Below are positions 57,003 through 64,000 of a stretch of 64,000 nt of DNA, piece by piece. The stretch covers positions 248,001 through 312,000 of the forward strand of contig NZ_JAUTAL010000001.1 of the NCBI RefSeq assembly GCF_030818575.1. The letters are read 5' to 3'. The notes under the pieces were generated by a model, which ran no database searches, had not been told where the DNA came from, and saw nothing but the letters and a program-made list of their open reading frames with translations. The translations under genes were made by a program, and so were the position numbers. The stretch is from Chryseobacterium camelliae (lineage in GTDB: Bacteria; Bacteroidota; Bacteroidia; Flavobacteriales; Weeksellaceae). How positions within the stretch are numbered: position 1 is the first letter of the stretch; every line of letters begins with the position of its first letter.

Positions 57003-57249
57003 TAATTAAACAGTGAAAGCTAAAAAAGTTTCGTAAAATTGTCTCAATTTTAATTGAAGAAAATAGAAACTGTAATTTGTTATAAAAAAATATTAAATTT
57101 ACCGGTTAATAATTATTCGCAAAGGCATATTTCTTTAATAATAGAAAGATATTTTGTTAATGTTGAAATTTACAGAAATTAATATTTGTTTATAGAAGTT
57201 TTTTATGCAGCTAAAATAACTACTTGTAATAAGCACAAACTGAAATATA

Positions 57250-58236
57250 GTGGAGAAAAGTTTAACAAAGGCTTTTGTAATAATAAGAGAAAATAAGCAA
57301 GTTTTTAAGATGAAGGGAACTTTAAAAGTCTGTCTCTTTATTAATGTTAGTGATATTTCACTTAAGCTTTTTAATGATCATAAATTCAAAAAAAAATACA
57401 AAGCCATAGTTTACGAATCTACACAGTCAAAAATTAGTATCACTGAATACCTTGAAAAATTTAATATACGTAGAATCATTTTAGAAACTTCTAACATAAC
57501 TCATCTGCATAAGGATATTGCCAATGAAATTGTTGCAGCTAGAAATAATGGTATTACCGTATACGATGCCCATGAATTTTATGAGCATATTAATAAAAGA
57601 ATACCCTTGGTTAGATTGCAAAATGAGTACCTTGTAGATGATATTTTTTCAATAGGACAAAAGCAGGAGAAACTTAATTTTAAAAGGTCGATCGATATCC
57701 TTGTAAGTCTAATATTGATACCGTTTGTCATTCCACTTATTCTTTTAGGCTTCCTCTTAGTTAAATTTACATCGAAGGGAAGCGTTCTGTTTTCTCAAGA
57801 GCGCATAGGAAAAAACTCAAAACCCTTTACGATTTACAAAATCAGAACGATGGTTTCAAAGCATAGCGGTGATTTTACTGCAAAAAATGATCAAAGAGTG
57901 AATGGTGTGGGGCGATTTCTCCGACTTACAAAAATAGATGAGTTACCGCAACTATGGAATATTCTTAAAGGCGAAATGAGCCTTATAGGTCCCCGGCCTG
58001 AACGCCCTCATTTTGTGAAAATTTCCAATGAGGAAAATGCGATGTTTGATTTAAGACACCTTGTCAAGCCTGGTGTTACTGGATGGGCACAGGTAAACCT
58101 ACCCAAAGCTACACCTGAAAATAATTTGGAAAAGCTTGAATATGATTTATATTATATCAAAAATTATTCTGTACTATTTGATATAATTATCGTATTCAAT
58201 ACATTGAAAGTTATTTTTACTTTAAATAGTAATTAA
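57250..58236 (+). CDS. Initiating phosphoglycosyl transferase with N-terminal extension (module II, second)
   Basis: 328 aa from the GTG at 57250; an ATG at 57310 gives 308 aa and is an alternative start. The N-terminal ~130 residues form a soluble domain containing [16 protein letters not shown], like the CoBFlmA-type regulatory part of WcaJ-like proteins but without its four N-terminal membrane helices. The catalytic domain has one helix (about 150-175), [49 protein letters not shown] and [10 protein letters not shown]. The GWAQV ending is that of hexose-1-P transferases. Third member of this family in the window. Confidence 0.9.
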   Translation: MEKSLTKAFVIIRENKQVFKMKGTLKVCLFINVSDISLKLFNDHKFKKKYKAIVYESTQSKISITEYLEKFNIRRIILETSNITHLHKDIANEIVAARNNGITVYDAHEFYEHINKRIPLVRLQNEYLVDDIFSIGQKQEKLNFKRSIDILVSLILIPFVIPLILLGFLLVKFTSKGSVLFSQERIGKNSKPFTIYKIRTMVSKHSGDFTAKNDQRVNGVGRFLRLTKIDELPQLWNILKGEMSLIGPRPERPHFVKISNEENAMFDLRHLVKPGVTGWAQVNLPKATPENNLEKLEYDLYYIKNYSVLFDIIIVFNTLKVIFTLNSN

Positions 58237-58240
58237 AACG

Positions 58241-59431
58241 GTGGCGAAAATTTTAAGTATATTATCGTTAAGTTTTTTATCATTTTTTGCCGCAGGGCAG
58301 AAAATTCCGATTCTTGGATTTGTAGGAATTCCAGAAAGTAATGCTACTGTAAGCAACTATAAAAAAATGAAGGAGGCAGGTTTCTCTATAAGTCTAATGA
58401 CATTTTCAGATCATCAAAATGCTTTAAAAGCGCTTGATGCTGCTAGCCAATCTAATATTAAATTAATCCTTTCCTACCCCGAACTATATTCTGAACCTCA
58501 AGAGTCGATTTCTAAAATCAAAAACCATGCGGCTTTAGGAGGTTATTATCTGGGAGATGAGCCTAGACCTAGGGATTTTAAAGATTTCAAAAAATTTGCA
58601 GAAACAATAAAGGTTTATGATCCTGCACCGGTTTTCTATGCAAATCTTTTTCCAAACTATACAACTCCACAACAAATAGATGGATTATCATATATTGATT
58701 ATATTAGAAGGGCGATTAATGAAATACCTTTTTCTTTTATATCATTTGATAATTATCCATTGGTAAATAATAAAGTGAGACCTGGTTTTTACGAAAATCT
58801 TGAATTGGTAAGAAGAGAATCTGGCAACAGTAATAAACCATTTTGGGCTTTTGCGTGTACAGCTATCCACTTTGATTATTTGAAGCCTACTCTTGCAGGT
58901 CTGAAATTACAGCAGTTCAGTAACTTGTTATATGGAGCTCAGGGATTACAATATTTTACATACTGGACGATGACTTCAGATCCAAATTGGAAAAAAGATC
59001 ATTATTCTTATGCAATTGTAGACGATCAAGGCAATCCTACGCCTACTTATACTATTGTAAAAGAATTAAATGAACAAATTCAGAGAGTTGCATGGGTTTT
59101 TTTAGGAGCTAAATCGGATGCTGTTTTCCATATAGGTGATGAAATTCCTCAAGGGACAACCAAACTAAAATTTGTTCCTGAACCCTTTCAAGTGTTTTCT
59201 ACTCGTAGAAAAAATGCAATGATTTCATTTATGACTGCCAGTAAAAATAAATTTATAATTGTACAAAATAAATCTTTAAGTGAAAATCTTATTCTGGATT
59301 ACAAATTAAAATCCACACTAAAAAAGGTACATAACCTTTCAGGTAAAGAAGAAAATTTATTGAAACAAAAAATGTACAGCGATATAATTTTACCTGGAGA
59401 TATCCTTATTTTTGTCAAAGATAGAAAATAA
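58241..59431 (+). CDS. Secreted TIM-barrel-like protein, possible glycoside hydrolase
   Basis: 396 aa with a GTG start four bases after the initiating transferase. The N-terminus is a signal peptide (about 1-19, ending FFAAGQ). The sequence alternates strands and helices like a TIM barrel: ILGFVGIPESN, IKLILSYPELY, GGYYLGDEPRP, FSFISFDNYP, KPFWAFACTAIH, GLQYFTYWTM. YLGDEP resembles the strand-4 acid motif of clan-A-like glycosidases (Glu candidate), but I cannot find a second catalytic acid with confidence. A C-terminal beta domain (from about 290) follows. Its place suggests trimming or release of the exported glycan. Family not named with certainty. Confidence 0.6.
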   Translation: MAKILSILSLSFLSFFAAGQKIPILGFVGIPESNATVSNYKKMKEAGFSISLMTFSDHQNALKALDAASQSNIKLILSYPELYSEPQESISKIKNHAALGGYYLGDEPRPRDFKDFKKFAETIKVYDPAPVFYANLFPNYTTPQQIDGLSYIDYIRRAINEIPFSFISFDNYPLVNNKVRPGFYENLELVRRESGNSNKPFWAFACTAIHFDYLKPTLAGLKLQQFSNLLYGAQGLQYFTYWTMTSDPNWKKDHYSYAIVDDQGNPTPTYTIVKELNEQIQRVAWVFLGAKSDAVFHIGDEIPQGTTKLKFVPEPFQVFSTRRKNAMISFMTASKNKFIIVQNKSLSENLILDYKLKSTLKKVHNLSGKEENLLKQKMYSDIILPGDILIFVKDRK

Positions 59432-59444
59432 CTGAATTTTACAC

Positions 59445-59990
59445 ATGAAAATTTTACAAACCCCCTTGAAAGACTGTTATATTATAGAACCCACTGTATT
59501 CGTAGATGACAGAGGTTATTTCTTCGAAAAATACAATGAGAAAAAATTTGAGGAATTTACAGGAATGAATGGCCATTTTGTGCAGGATAATATTTCAGAA
59601 TCATCTTATGGAGTGCTGCGTGGAATTCATCTGCAAAAAGGGGAACATGCACAGGCAAAACTGGTTTCATGTCTTGAAGGAAAGGTTTGGGATGTTGCAG
59701 TAGATCTAAGGGAAAACTCGCCTACTTTTGGCCAATGGTTTGGTATTGAACTTAGTGCTGAAAATAAGCTTCAGCTCTATATCCCTAGAGGATTTGGTCA
59801 TGGATTTTCTGTACTCAGTAAAACCGCAGTATTCTCTTACAAATGCGATAATTTTTATCATCGAGAATCTGAAGGAAGTGTGAAATTCAATGATCCGGAT
59901 CTTGGGATAGATTGGAAAATTGCTGAGAACGATGCCATTCTTTCTGATAAAGATCAAAATGCTCCGAGCTTTAAGGACAGAAACTTCTAA
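59445..59990 (+). CDS. rfbC: dTDP-4-dehydrorhamnose 3,5-epimerase
   Basis: 181 aa cupin, normal RmlC length. FVDDRGYFFEKYNEKKF, FVQDNISESSYGVLRGIHLQ (with the catalytic His), VDLRENSPTFGQWFGIEL, IPRGFGHGFSVL and YKCDNFYHRESEG (catalytic Tyr) are all present. It epimerises dTDP-4-keto-6-deoxyglucose on the way to dTDP-L-rhamnose. rfbA, rfbB and rfbD are not in the window. Last gene of the polysaccharide locus; no obvious terminator before rimO. Confidence 0.95.
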   Translation: MKILQTPLKDCYIIEPTVFVDDRGYFFEKYNEKKFEEFTGMNGHFVQDNISESSYGVLRGIHLQKGEHAQAKLVSCLEGKVWDVAVDLRENSPTFGQWFGIELSAENKLQLYIPRGFGHGFSVLSKTAVFSYKCDNFYHRESEGSVKFNDPDLGIDWKIAENDAILSDKDQNAPSFKDRNF

Positions 59991-60051
59991 TGAATTAAAT
60001 TAAGCCAATCCAAACTCAATTTATTTTTAATTCAAACTCTCCAATAATTCG

Positions 60052-60059
60052 TATCTTTG
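60052..60059 (+). promoter_or_regulatory. Putative -7 element for rimO
   Basis: TATCTTTG matches TAnnTTTG; a TTC at 60031-60033 lies 18 bases upstream (one mismatch from TTG). The ATG follows 19 bases after the motif. Confidence 0.45.
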
Positions 60060-60078
60060 CACACTCAAAATCAAAAAG

Positions 60079-61380
60079 ATGCGCACAAAATCTGTAGGTA
60101 AAAAGAAAATCAATGTGGTAACGCTGGGCTGCTCCAAGAATGTTTATGATTCTGAAGTGCTGATGAGCCAGCTGAAAGCCAACGGTAAAGAAGTGGTTCA
60201 TGAAGACAGGGGAGATATCGTGGTGATCAATACCTGCGGATTTATCGACAATGCCAAAGAAGAATCCATCAACACCATCCTGGATTATGTGGAAGCAAAG
60301 AACAGGGGGGAAGTGGAGAAGGTTTTTGTGACCGGATGCCTTTCCGAAAGGTATAAGCCGGATTTGGTAAAGGAGATTCCGGATGTGGACCAGTACTTTG
60401 GTACCCGCGATCTGCCGATTCTTCTGAAGCATCTCGGAGCAGATTATAAGCATGAACTGGTTGGGGAGAGGCTAACGACAACGCCTAAGCATTATGCATA
60501 TCTGAAGATCTCCGAAGGTTGTGACAGACCATGTTCTTTCTGTGCTATTCCGCTGATGAGGGGAGGCCATATTTCCACTCCGATAGAAAAACTCGTTATT
60601 GAAGCACAAAAGCTGGCCAAATCCGGTACCAAGGAACTCATTCTTATTGCTCAGGATCTTACCTATTACGGGCTTGATCTGTACAAGAAAAGAGCATTGG
60701 GTGATCTTCTTAAAGAACTCGTTAAGATTGACGGTATCGAATGGATCAGGCTGCATTATGCATTTCCTAGCGGGTTTCCTGAAGATGTACTGGATATCAT
60801 TCGTGAAGAACCTAAAATATGCAACTATATTGATATTCCGCTTCAGCACATCAACTCCGAATTGTTGAAATCAATGAAGAGAGGCACAACGCATGAAAAG
60901 ACCGACGCGCTTCTTGCCAAGTTCAGGGAAAAAGTTCAGGATATGGCCATCCGGACCACACTAATTGTAGGATATCCTGGAGAAACGGAGGAGAGATTTC
61001 AGGAACTTAAAGACTGGGTAAGAGAACAGAAATTTGACAGGCTGGGATGTTTCACCTATTCCCATGAAGAAAATACCACAGCCCATGTCCTTGAAGACAA
61101 TATTCCGCAGGAAGTCAAAGAAGCCAGGGTAGAGGAAATCATGGAGTTGCAATCGCAGATTTCATGGGAGAAAAATCAGGAAAAAATCGGCCACGTATAT
61201 AAATGTGTTTTCGACAGAAAGGAAGGCAATTATTTTATCGGCAGGACGGAATATGATTCCCCTGATGTAGATAATACAGTCCTGGTACCGGCTGAAAATA
61301 CCTACATTTCCATCGGTGAATTTGCCCATGTAAAAATTACCTCTGCTGAAGAATTTGATCTTTACGGAGAGCTTGTATAA
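60079..61380 (+). CDS. rimO: Ribosomal protein S12 methylthiotransferase
   Basis: 433 aa radical-SAM enzyme that methylthiolates the conserved Asp of ribosomal protein S12. The N-terminal UPF0004 domain has cluster cysteines at 18, 53 and 87. The radical-SAM motif CDRPCSFC gives Cys148, Cys152 and Cys155. The C-terminal TRAM domain spans about 370-433. DLTYYGLDLY is typical of RimO rather than MiaB. The gene looks more GC-rich than the polysaccharide locus, in line with a return to core genome. Confidence 0.95.
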   Translation: MRTKSVGKKKINVVTLGCSKNVYDSEVLMSQLKANGKEVVHEDRGDIVVINTCGFIDNAKEESINTILDYVEAKNRGEVEKVFVTGCLSERYKPDLVKEIPDVDQYFGTRDLPILLKHLGADYKHELVGERLTTTPKHYAYLKISEGCDRPCSFCAIPLMRGGHISTPIEKLVIEAQKLAKSGTKELILIAQDLTYYGLDLYKKRALGDLLKELVKIDGIEWIRLHYAFPSGFPEDVLDIIREEPKICNYIDIPLQHINSELLKSMKRGTTHEKTDALLAKFREKVQDMAIRTTLIVGYPGETEERFQELKDWVREQKFDRLGCFTYSHEENTTAHVLEDNIPQEVKEARVEEIMELQSQISWEKNQEKIGHVYKCVFDRKEGNYFIGRTEYDSPDVDNTVLVPAENTYISIGEFAHVKITSAEEFDLYGELV

Positions 61381-61400
61381 ATTAAAACAGTCAACATATA

Positions 61401-61434
61401 AAAGCTAATAAGCAAGTCTTATTGGCTTTTTTTA
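61401..61434 (+). terminator. Terminator of rimO
   Basis: AAAGCTAATAAG and CTTATTGGCTTT pair over 12 bases with one G-T wobble around a short loop, followed by a T-rich run. Confidence 0.85.
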
Positions 61435-61650
61435 TTTCTATATATTGATTATAAGTTATTTGCGGTACTGTTCATAAATAATATTTCTTAAAAAGTTAAT
61501 TTTGTTAACTTTCAAAATATTATTTTAACGTTTTTTAACAGTGTGTAATAAGTTATTGATAAAGAGCTATTTGGATTTTAATTTGACTTTTAATTAAGGT
61601 TTCATTAACTAATGTTAACTTTTAAAATAGGTAGGTTAGAAGTTTCCATA

Positions 61651-61658
61651 TAGATTTG
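61651..61658 (+). promoter_or_regulatory. Putative -7 element for the RlpA-like gene
   Basis: TAGATTTG matches TAnnTTTG, 29 bases before the ATG at 61688. The -33 element is not clear. Confidence 0.4.
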
Positions 61659-61687
61659 CCTTCGTCAAAACCCTATAAAAGTTTAAA

Positions 61688-62059
61688 ATGATTAAAAGAT
61701 TCATTCTCGTAATCATAATGATGATTTCAACCTTTAGCACATACTCTTTTAGCAAATATGCTGCTGACGCCAAAAAAACAAGTTACGCATCTTATTATAA
61801 CGACAAATTCAACGGTAGAAAAACAGCCAGCGGAGAAATTTTTGATAATTCAAAATTTACCGCAGCCAACAGATCACTTCCTTTTGGTACCCATATCAAG
61901 GTAACCAACCTTAATACCGGTAAAGAGGTTATTGTTAAGATTAATGACCGTGGACCCTACTCTTCTTCCAGGTCTTTAGATATGTCAAAAGCTGCCTTTA
62001 AGGAAATCGGAGATACAGGCAGAGGAACCATTCCTGTTGAGTATGAAATTGTTGATTAA
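61688..62059 (+). CDS. RlpA-like double-psi beta-barrel protein
   Basis: 123 aa with a signal peptide (about 1-21). The DPBB domain fills the rest: SYASYYNDKFNGRKTASGE, FTAANRSLPFGTHIKVTN and VKINDRGPYSSSRSLDMSKAAF, with the Asp of NDRGP being the catalytic residue in lytic-transglycosylase RlpA proteins. No C-terminal SPOR domain is present, so septal targeting as in E. coli RlpA is not expected. No lipobox cysteine is seen. Confidence 0.9.
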   Translation: MIKRFILVIIMMISTFSTYSFSKYAADAKKTSYASYYNDKFNGRKTASGEIFDNSKFTAANRSLPFGTHIKVTNLNTGKEVIVKINDRGPYSSSRSLDMSKAAFKEIGDTGRGTIPVEYEIVD

Positions 62060-62070
62060 ATTAAAATAAA

Positions 62071-62100
62071 AATCCGTTTGACCTTAAGGTCAGACGGATT
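62071..62100. terminator. Bidirectional terminator between the RlpA-like gene and xth
   Basis: AATCCGTTTGACC and GGTCAGACGGATT form a 13-bp stem (one G-T wobble) around TTAA. A-rich sequence lies to the left and T-rich to the right, so it can end transcription from both convergent genes. Confidence 0.88.
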
Positions 62101-62104
62101 TGTT

Positions 62105-62869
62105 TTATAGGTCGATTTCTACCAGAGCAGGGCAGTGATCAGAATGTACGGCTTCTTTAAGAATCACAGCCCTCGAAAGCTGGTCTTTTAAAGTATAGGA
62201 GGTAAAATTATAGTCGAGGCGCCAGCCTTTATTTTTTCCTCGCGCGTTCTGTCTGTAACTCCACCATGTGTAATGATCAGGCTGGTCATTGAAAAACCTG
62301 AAACTGTCGATCAGTTCGCATTCTTCAATAAAACTGGTCATCCATTCTCTTTCCATCGGCAGGAATCCTGATACGTTTTTCAGCCGAACTGGGTCATGGA
62401 TGTCGATCGCCTGGTGACAAATATTAAAATCACCGGAGATAATGAGGTTCGTAATACTTTTTTTAAGCTCTTTGATGTAGTCCAGAAAATCATGGCAGAA
62501 CTGCATTTTGAAATCCAGGCGCTCTATATTGGAGGCAGAGGGTACATACACTGAGATGGCAGAATATCCGTCAAAGTCAGCCCTGATGATCCTTCCCTCA
62601 CTGTCGTAGCTTTCAATACCGCATCCATATTCTACATGATTAGGTTTTGTCTTTGAAGCGATGCCTACACCGCTATAACCTTTTCTCACGGCAGAATGCC
62701 AGTAACTGTGATAGCCGAGTTTTTCAAAGCTTTCAATGTCAATCTGGTCGTTTCCTGCCTTACTTTCCTGGATGCAGATAATATCGGGATCAGCTGTTTT
62801 CAGCCATCCTAGAAAATCTTTGGTGAAGGCCGCCCGGATACCGTTTACGTTATAAGTAATTAGTCTCAT
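62105..62869 (-). CDS. xth: Exodeoxyribonuclease III
   Basis: 254 aa AP endonuclease/3'-exonuclease of base-excision repair. MRLITYNVNGIRAAF opens the fold; Glu35 in IQESKA binds the metal, SGDFNICH has the Asp-Asn pair, and SDHCPALVEI at the C-terminus gives Asp244 and His245. Length and motifs are normal. Its ATG overlaps the YciI-like stop by three bases, so it is translated from a shared mRNA. Confidence 0.95.
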   Translation of the reverse strand: MRLITYNVNGIRAAFTKDFLGWLKTADPDIICIQESKAGNDQIDIESFEKLGYHSYWHSAVRKGYSGVGIASKTKPNHVEYGCGIESYDSEGRIIRADFDGYSAISVYVPSASNIERLDFKMQFCHDFLDYIKELKKSITNLIISGDFNICHQAIDIHDPVRLKNVSGFLPMEREWMTSFIEECELIDSFRFFNDQPDHYTWWSYRQNARGKNKGWRLDYNFTSYTLKDQLSRAVILKEAVHSDHCPALVEIDL

Positions 62870-63159
62870 GATTCTTTGATAAAAAGCTTAAAATTTTCAT
62901 TGTATTTAGAAGGGATAAATTCGGCAATCTCATAGTTGGCAACCTGATGACGGTAAAATGGGTCTTCCTTGATTATTTCCTCAAGTTCACTTTTTGATGC
63001 TGCATTGGCTATGATAATGCCCCCCGTCCGGGGATTCTTCCTGCCGGAAGCTATAAAGCTGCCAGATTCATAATGTTTATCAAGAAAAGCATTGTGTTCG
63101 GGAATAAGGCGGTCAATATCTTCAAAAGGGCCGGAATAGGTAAGGGAAATAATAAACAT
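62866..63159 (-). CDS. YciI family protein
   Basis: 97 aa, ferredoxin-like dimeric fold. FIISLTYSGPFEDIDRLIPEHNAFLDKHYESGSF and GGIIIANAASKSELEEIIKEDPFY match YciI proteins; the His in PEHNAFL and the Asp in KEDPF are the conserved pair. Function of the family is poorly known. Upstream partner of xth in a two-gene operon. Confidence 0.9.
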   Translation of the reverse strand: MFIISLTYSGPFEDIDRLIPEHNAFLDKHYESGSFIASGRKNPRTGGIIIANAASKSELEEIIKEDPFYRHQVANYEIAEFIPSKYNENFKLFIKES

Positions 63160-63202
63160 AATTTTTTTACGAAGATATAAACTATTGAACAGTATAAAAA
63201 AT

Positions 63203-63234
63203 GAGCGGAAAAAATCGTGAGATTTTTTCCGCTC
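63203..63234 (-). terminator. Terminator of porX
   Basis: A perfect 14-bp stem (GAGCGGAAAAAATC and its complement) with a GTGA loop. On the minus strand it is followed by a T-rich run (seen as A at 63196-63200 on the plus strand). Confidence 0.85.
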
Positions 63235-63265
63235 AGAACCCAGACTAAATAAACTATGAAAAAAA

Positions 63266-64000
63266 CTATTTGGGTTCTAATATGCTGAACGGAATAATAC
63301 ATTCCTCCAGGGATATTCCGCCGTGCTGGTATGTTTCTTTATAGTAATTTACAAAGTGGTTGTAATTTTTAGGATATGCTAAGAAAATATTATTCTTGGC
63401 AAAAATATACTTTGAGCTCAGGTTACCTTTGGGCAAAAACAGCTTTTCAGGGTTGGTAATGGCCCAGACATCACTGTTATCATAAGTAAGGCTCTTTCCG
63501 GTCTTATAACGGATGTTGGTTGAGGTTTCACGGTCACCTACCACCTTGCTTGGCTTTTTCACATATACTGTGCCATGATCTGTTGTGATCACAAGTTTGA
63601 ATCCGCTTTCCGCGGCTGCTTTGATGATTTTCAGTAGTGAAGAATTTTCAAACCAGTTGTATGTTAACGATCTGAACGTTTTATCATCACGGATTAACTG
63701 GTCTACAATGTGGTTATCCGTTTTAGCGTGTGACAGGATATCAATGAAATTGTAAACGATCACCAGAAGATCATTGTTTTTATGCTGGTTGAAATCATCA
63801 TAAATCTTCCTCTCAAAATCTGCATTCAGTACTTTCAGGTACTTCATCGACTTTGAGTTCAGGCCGATCCTCTTCATCTGGTCTTCAAGAAAATCCCGTT
63901 CATACTCATTTTTATTTCCTTCTTCATTATCATTGAACCATTTATCCGGAAAACGTTTTTCAATTTCAGAAGGCATCAGTCCTGCAAAGAAAGAATTTCT
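63266..64000 (-). CDS. porX: PorX-like response regulator/PglZ-domain protein, C-terminal part (cut by window end)
   Basis: 244 residues are visible and the frame stays open to the right edge, so the N-terminus (expected receiver domain) lies outside the window. The visible part fits the alkaline-phosphatase-like PglZ domain of PorX, the regulator of the type IX secretion system. Landmarks are LMPSEIEKRFPDKWFN, NDLLVIVYNFIDILSHAK, VITTDHGTVYVKKPSKVVGDRE (metal-binding Asp-His) and the ending GGISLEECIIPFSIL. The ATG at 63976 is internal. The presence of porX is consistent with the T9SS cargo at 16080. Confidence 0.85.
   Translation of the reverse strand, partial: RNSFFAGLMPSEIEKRFPDKWFNDNEEGNKNEYERDFLEDQMKRIGLNSKSMKYLKVLNADFERKIYDDFNQHKNNDLLVIVYNFIDILSHAKTDNHIVDQLIRDDKTFRSLTYNWFENSSLLKIIKAAAESGFKLVITTDHGTVYVKKPSKVVGDRETSTNIRYKTGKSLTYDNSDVWAITNPEKLFLPKGNLSSKYIFAKNNIFLAYPKNYNHFVNYYKETYQHGGISLEECIIPFSILEPK

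Larger units (their letters stand above)
48610..59990 (+). other. Surface-polysaccharide module II (Wzx/Wzy type)
   Basis: Ten co-oriented genes, all apparently intact: two initiating transferases, Wzc, Wzx, Wzy, three glycosyltransferases, a secreted TIM-barrel-like protein and RmlC. It has its own promoter-like sites (48562, 49298). It lacks Wza and most sugar-nucleotide genes, so it probably draws on module I or on genes elsewhere. Confidence 0.8.
61381..61687. other. Intergenic region between rimO and the RlpA-like gene
   Basis: About 307 bases. It holds the rimO terminator at its left end and a -7-like element at 61651-61658. The AT-rich middle contains no gene I can support. Confidence 0.6.

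Noticed and set aside
1..64000. CRISPR arrays, tRNA or rRNA genes, transposases, integrases, phage genes
   Set aside because: None was seen on either strand. I could not run a tRNA or repeat finder, so short RNA genes cannot be fully excluded.

Overview
The window reads as a chromosomal segment of a Flavobacteriia species, most likely Chryseobacterium or a close Weeksellaceae relative. This is inference from several signs: -7 elements of the form TAnnTTTG upstream of many genes, a type IX secretion (T9SS) C-terminal sorting domain, a PorX-like regulator at the right edge, an Oar-like TonB-dependent receptor, short class I ribonucleotide reductase subunits, and AT-rich coding sequence.

Left flank (1-15955), housekeeping: a TonB-dependent receptor; nrdB-nrdA on the minus strand; a MacAB-like exporter operon (ATPase, two different permeases, adaptor); a membrane GT39-type glycosyltransferase; a thioredoxin-reductase-like flavoprotein; glyA; recX. 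Next come a large T9SS cargo protein (16080-19466) and a 78-residue secreted or membrane partner (19474-19710), closed by a terminator.

Core (19919-59990): about 40 kb of plus-strand surface-polysaccharide genes that look more AT-rich than the flanks. Module I (19919-48471) has a membrane 4,6-dehydratase, Wza-like export lipoprotein, Wzc-like tyrosine kinase, nucleotide-sugar genes (UDP-HexNAc dehydrogenase, GDP-L-fucose, dTDP-3-acetamido-3,6-dideoxyhexose, UDP-L-FucNAc, a UDP-4-amino sugar), a Wzx flippase, an EpsG/Wzy polymerase, about eight glycosyltransferases and a small initiating phosphoglycosyl transferase. It ends at a perfect 24-bp hairpin. Module II (48610-59990) has its own initiating transferase, second Wzc, second Wzx, second Wzy, three glycosyltransferases, a third initiating transferase, a secreted TIM-barrel-like protein and an rmlC. 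The layout suggests two Wzx/Wzy-dependent glycan assembly lines in tandem that share one Wza.

Three module I genes are broken: a frameshifted FdtA-like ketoisomerase (30283-30700), a frameshifted Wzy polymerase (37631-38744) and a WxcM-like cupin gene with an in-frame TGA (41823-42242). I see no lesion in module II. Either module I is decaying or silenced, or the assembly carries errors.

Right flank (60079-64000): rimO, an RlpA-like protein, and on the minus strand a YciI-like gene overlapping an exodeoxyribonuclease III gene, then the C-terminal part of PorX, cut by the window edge. I saw no tRNA, rRNA, CRISPR array, insertion sequence or integrase.
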